Origin: a virus
IMG/VR virus record: IMGVR_UViG_3300008217_000078
Coordinates: 1-25,623 of that record
Length of the DNA: 25,623 bases
Strand: one strand, 5' to 3'
The notes beneath the pieces are model-generated. The model was not told where the DNA came from, made no database searches, and saw nothing but the letters and a program-made list of their open reading frames with translations. A program made the position numbers and the translations under genes. The stretch's first letter is position 1, and every line of letters begins with the position of its first letter. Below, piece by piece: positions 22,654 through 25,623 of the stretch.

Positions 22654-24455
22654 TGAGAGGCACCGTAGAAATATACCAAGATTATGGAGCTGATAACCAG
22701 AAAATGGTTTATCAGGAAGGTAACCTATTGGTCGATGGTGCGGGTAGTTTGATTGTAGATATGCTTACAACTTCTCCAAGTTTATCAGCACTACCTTCTG
22801 CATCCAGTCTGCTAGATACTTCTAACTATACCATACAAGCTATGTCCTTTGGTAAGGCTGAATCTGGTTATCAGAAAAATGCTCATACTTATCTTGGTAG
22901 TAAAAAAAACCTGTTAGCGTATTCTGAGGAGTTTGACAATACGGATGCTGGGGGGTGGGGCCATGGTGGAGGTGTTTATCTTCAAGTTTCTGCTGACCAA
23001 ATCCCAGGACCATACGGAGGTACTTCTGCTGCGGAATTGTTTTTAGATACAAGTCCTGAATATCCTACACCTCAGGGTAATACGGCTGTACACCAACGAT
23101 TTGAGATTCCAGTATCTGGGGCAGCATATACTGGTTCCATATTCGTTAAATCTACAGCCGGCACCCTTAATGATCAGGAACTAATACTAGCTGTAAAATA
23201 TAAAGGGGATGCGGGGGCAAATGTAGCTCATACTCAAGCTACTTTCAAATGGGTTGATAACAGACTTGTGTTCGTTAGTGCTGCGAAAGGGGGAAGTGGG
23301 GATCATCAGAATAGGGCGCATGTAGAAGAACTGTCCGATGGTTGGTGGAGAATTGGTGTAACAAGAAATTGGCCTATTAATCAGACTGTGTATCAAGTAG
23401 CTTTTGAATTTTTTCCAACTGGTTGGACTACAGCCGAAACATCTCCCAATCCCAATAATACAGGATCAGTTTATGCGTGGGGGGCTCAACTAGAATTAGG
23501 AGATCATATAACCTCCTATCAGAAGTCTGAAGGTCCTAGATTTGTAGCCAATCAAAACTCTATATTTTCTACCAGCTCAGTTGGAGAGGATATTATTCGC
23601 ACAGTTGAACGGTATGGGGCATCTAGTTATATTCCTGAAGATTCCTTACCAAGTTATCCAAGTCCGTTAGACAATAGGCTTGAAAAAGACACTAGAACTG
23701 CCGCAGAAATAGAAACTGGACTTGATAATTCTGTTGGGCATAATTTAAATGTTGTACCCTATAGGGATCAAATTCTTTCTAATTTTATATCAGTAAGTTC
23801 TTATGATACAGACGAAGGGCTTGGTATAACTGGTCCTTATGTATCCTCCCTTGGGTATTTCATGGGTTGTTATCCAGAGGGGTCTGGTACTGGTGGTAGT
23901 CCCTGGGTTCTAGTTCGTAGTTTTGATGGAAGCTTTGTAACTAGTCCAAGCGCACATGCAATAACTAATGCTGCTGCTACTGAAGTATCTGCTACAATAG
24001 TAAGTGGTGTTTACAACAGCGTATTCAATGATGCTAGTTCTATGGATACTTCTGGTTTTGTGGGTAAGGTCTTTGATCCAAATCAAGCTATAGCGCCTTT
24101 AGGAAGTAATAGCTTGTCAGGCATAGTTGTATCTTCTGATAATACTTTTTCTGGGGCTGGTGGGGCGGTAGCTTATATGGTAACAATTGGTTCTGGAGAT
24201 GTAGGGTATAGTAATTTCTATGGGGGTATATATAATATGGGTTTGTGGGTGATAGATAATAAAGCCACACTTGCTGAAGGTAATACTCCTCCTTATTCCT
24301 TTAGTCCCCTAAATAATCCTAGGAAATATAAACTATTTTCTAAAAAAACATTAAACGAGAATTTATGTAAGATCACTGATTCAGGAATTGCGCCGTACCT
24401 TTATGGGTCTGGACAGCATAAGGATCTTACTATTATATGGAGACTAAACTTTTAA
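22653..24455 (+). CDS. Distal baseplate/fibre-adaptor protein with inserted carbohydrate-binding-like domain
   Basis: 600 residues. The ends match the next gene in layout: an N-terminal 'NLLVDGAGSLIVDML' box, followed by YTIQAMSFG, and a C-terminal DLTIIWRLNF. Between them, residues about 84-294 form a beta-sandwich module resembling phage CBM-like domains. It begins KNLLAYSEEFDN, has VKSTAG and GWWRIGVTRNW inside, and closes with YAWGAQLELGDHITSYQ ('yaWGAQLE.G...TSY'). The following linker (PEDSLPSYPSPLDNRLEKDTR) resembles flexible connectors. This suggests a wedge/fibre-adaptor scaffold that has taken in a sugar-binding insert for host attachment. The start overlaps the previous stop (taATG). 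The ligand and the exact structural role are unknown. Confidence 0.75.
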   Translation: MRGTVEIYQDYGADNQKMVYQEGNLLVDGAGSLIVDMLTTSPSLSALPSASSLLDTSNYTIQAMSFGKAESGYQKNAHTYLGSKKNLLAYSEEFDNTDAGGWGHGGGVYLQVSADQIPGPYGGTSAAELFLDTSPEYPTPQGNTAVHQRFEIPVSGAAYTGSIFVKSTAGTLNDQELILAVKYKGDAGANVAHTQATFKWVDNRLVFVSAAKGGSGDHQNRAHVEELSDGWWRIGVTRNWPINQTVYQVAFEFFPTGWTTAETSPNPNNTGSVYAWGAQLELGDHITSYQKSEGPRFVANQNSIFSTSSVGEDIIRTVERYGASSYIPEDSLPSYPSPLDNRLEKDTRTAAEIETGLDNSVGHNLNVVPYRDQILSNFISVSSYDTDEGLGITGPYVSSLGYFMGCYPEGSGTGGSPWVLVRSFDGSFVTSPSAHAITNAAATEVSATIVSGVYNSVFNDASSMDTSGFVGKVFDPNQAIAPLGSNSLSGIVVSSDNTFSGAGGAVAYMVTIGSGDVGYSNFYGGIYNMGLWVIDNKATLAEGNTPPYSFSPLNNPRKYKLFSKKTLNENLCKITDSGIAPYLYGSGQHKDLTIIWRLNF

Positions 24456-25106
24456 ATGAATTTTATAGAAGAATTAGAAATCACTGGCCATCTACAAATA
24501 ATTAAATTATTTAGAGATGGTACAGAGGAGATGGTTTATGACGATCATAATGTCATTACTTCGGGTATGGGTGTAGGCCTTAGTTACTTTTTTACTGGAT
24601 CGGGTTCTAAAAATATAATGGACTATCAGATTGATCGTTTTCAGATCGGAGTTTCTGGTCCTAACCCTACTGATCCAGCAAGTTCTATATTCGCACTAAG
24701 TGGCGCTCTTGAAACTTTGGAAGCGTATGGTGGGACCTCATCTAAGCTAATTCTTGAAGAGCATAAACAAGTTTTGGATACCGCAATTGATGTTTCTCCA
24801 ACTAATAAAGTATTTGCAGTTATCCCAGCTAAACATGTATCTCGTCTTAGTGACACGGGGGTTCGCTATATGCTTGTTCTTGATGAAGAAGCCTGTATAT
24901 CAGCTGATGTGGGGACAGTGGGTAGTACTGTAGATGTCGTAGCGGGTCCTGGGAAAGGGGCATTAAATGAGGTTGCTTTATTTATGAAAAACCCTATGGC
25001 TCGTGTTGGAGACAATGCCTCAATAATGGTTGCTTATCGTACTTTTAGTGATATCGTTAAAACGAATGATTTTTCGTTAGTATTTAGATGGAACATTAAT
25101 TTCTAG
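24456..25106 (+). CDS. Distal baseplate protein, simpler paralogue of the preceding gene
   Basis: 216 residues. The start (LQIIKLFRDGTEEMVYDDHNVITSGMG) and end (FSLVFRWNINF) correspond to the N- and C-terminal boxes of the gene before it, without the carbohydrate-binding-like insert. Its middle contains YQIDRFQIGVSG, parallel to the neighbour's YTIQAMSFG. The two probably arose by duplication or share a common scaffold fold of unknown name, and are likely built into the same baseplate layer. The ATG follows the previous TAA without a gap (TAAATG), and the next gene starts 2 nt after the stop. Confidence 0.75.
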   Translation: MNFIEELEITGHLQIIKLFRDGTEEMVYDDHNVITSGMGVGLSYFFTGSGSKNIMDYQIDRFQIGVSGPNPTDPASSIFALSGALETLEAYGGTSSKLILEEHKQVLDTAIDVSPTNKVFAVIPAKHVSRLSDTGVRYMLVLDEEACISADVGTVGSTVDVVAGPGKGALNEVALFMKNPMARVGDNASIMVAYRTFSDIVKTNDFSLVFRWNINF

Positions 25107-25108
25107 TT

Positions 25109-25623
25109 ATGCCTTTCCTCCCAAATGACCACTACACCACAAGTGGAGATGTTAAACTTTTAAACTCTTGGAGGGCAGATGTCTATAAGTTTGACACAAG
25201 CTCTTTCTATAACTGGGAACAGGATAATGAGCCTATTCATGACCTAGAAGAGCGTACTCACTTATTGTGGGAGCGTGAGGGGTATCCAACCTCTTCTGTC
25301 CCAGGCCTAGCCCTAGCAGTTTCCGCTGATGCTGACGATTCAGCGTTAGAATGTAACCCCAATTTATTTACTGATGTCAGTTCGGCCATTAAAGCGTTAC
25401 CTGAAGTCTTACGATTCCCCGTTATTCTTGAAGTAGCATCTTATGGAGACTTGGGCACTTTAGAGCTTAATAACTTGAAGTGTGCTCAGGGTGGATCTCT
25501 TGAGATTATAAACAGAAACTTTGCCAAAATTTATTCTTCAGGTGCTGCTATAGAGCATACTACCACCTTTCCTTATTCTGTAACTAGTATAACTTCTGCT
25601 GATGTTAGCACTACTTTTGTTGA
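25109..25623 (+). CDS. Structural protein, 3'-truncated by the window edge
   Basis: The frame opens at the ATG at 25109, 2 nt after the previous stop, and runs open for 171 codons to the edge. Early residues contain WRADVYKFDTSSFYNWEQDNEPIHDLEERTHLLW (about 22-55). That is a 'WEQDN.PI.DLE.R' box I associate with structural proteins of T4-like phages from aquatic settings. It is followed by SSAIKALPEVLRFPVILEVASYGDLGTLELNN and GGSLEIINRNF, whose short regular strands suggest a beta-helix. It is probably a baseplate-to-fibre or fibre protein. The function is inferred from context only, and most of the protein is probably missing. Confidence 0.75.
   Translation, partial: MPFLPNDHYTTSGDVKLLNSWRADVYKFDTSSFYNWEQDNEPIHDLEERTHLLWEREGYPTSSVPGLALAVSADADDSALECNPNLFTDVSSAIKALPEVLRFPVILEVASYGDLGTLELNNLKCAQGGSLEIINRNFAKIYSSGAAIEHTTTFPYSVTSITSADVSTTFV

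Noticed and set aside
1-25623. tRNA genes, CRISPR arrays, insertion sequences, integrase or attachment sites
   Set aside because: I looked for cloverleaf-like segments, regularly spaced repeats, transposase motifs and terminal inverted repeats and saw none; almost every base is covered by phage coding sequence.

Overview
This window looks like part of an AT-rich genome of a contractile-tailed (myovirus-type) double-stranded DNA phage, distantly T4-like and probably lytic. That rests on a run of baseplate genes whose products resemble T4 gp26, gp48/54, gp53, gp27, gp5, gp25, gp6 and gp7, next to a UvsW-type helicase, a TOPRIM primase and a Cas4-like nuclease. The carbohydrate-binding folds and overall style resemble phages of aquatic bacteria, but the host cannot be named from sequence. 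I see no tRNA or rRNA genes, CRISPR array, integrase or insertion sequence. Both edges cut through genes.

Layout. (1) 3-783, plus strand: the 3' end of a C1q-like structural/fibre protein, then a 71-residue XhlA/holin-like membrane protein. (2) 775-6828: a mixed block in which replication/repair genes and tail genes alternate strands. The minus strand carries the UvsW-like helicase plus a 75-residue follower (compare T4 uvsW-uvsW.1), the primase, and a 101-residue unknown. The plus strand carries the gp26-like gene, a structural protein, the nuclease and a 145-residue unknown. Genes are packed tightly: convergent pairs overlap by 9, 14 and 14 bp, and the helicase/gp26-like and 101/145-residue divergent pairs share gaps of 29 and 39 bp. 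(3) 6829-25623, all plus strand: tape measure, tube initiator-like protein, gp53-like protein, hub, spike, a large protein with a LamG-like lectin domain, gp25, gp6, a gp7/gpI-like wedge protein, two related distal baseplate/fibre proteins (one carrying an inserted carbohydrate-binding-like domain), and a truncated structural protein. Most start codons here touch or overlap the preceding stop (taATG, ATGA, TTGA), so translation is probably coupled.

Most interesting observation. The gp26-like gene ends in T_TTT_TTT, 9 nt before its stop. A 62-codon reading frame with no start codon of its own lies in the -1 frame, opening exactly at that site, and a 7-bp stem can form 8 nt downstream. This has every visible hallmark of a programmed -1 frameshift making a longer tail-assembly protein, as in the gpG/gpGT tail chaperones of lambda-like phages, but here on a T4 gp26-type, four-cysteine protein.

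How the genes fit together. The gp26-like protein and its frameshift product probably act during hub/tail assembly. The tape measure sets tube length. The tube initiator, LysM-like gp53, hub and spike form the axis of the baseplate, and gp25-gp6-gp7 form the wedges. The lectin-like and fibre-like proteins lie at the periphery and probably contact the host. The helicase, primase and nuclease belong to DNA replication and recombination.
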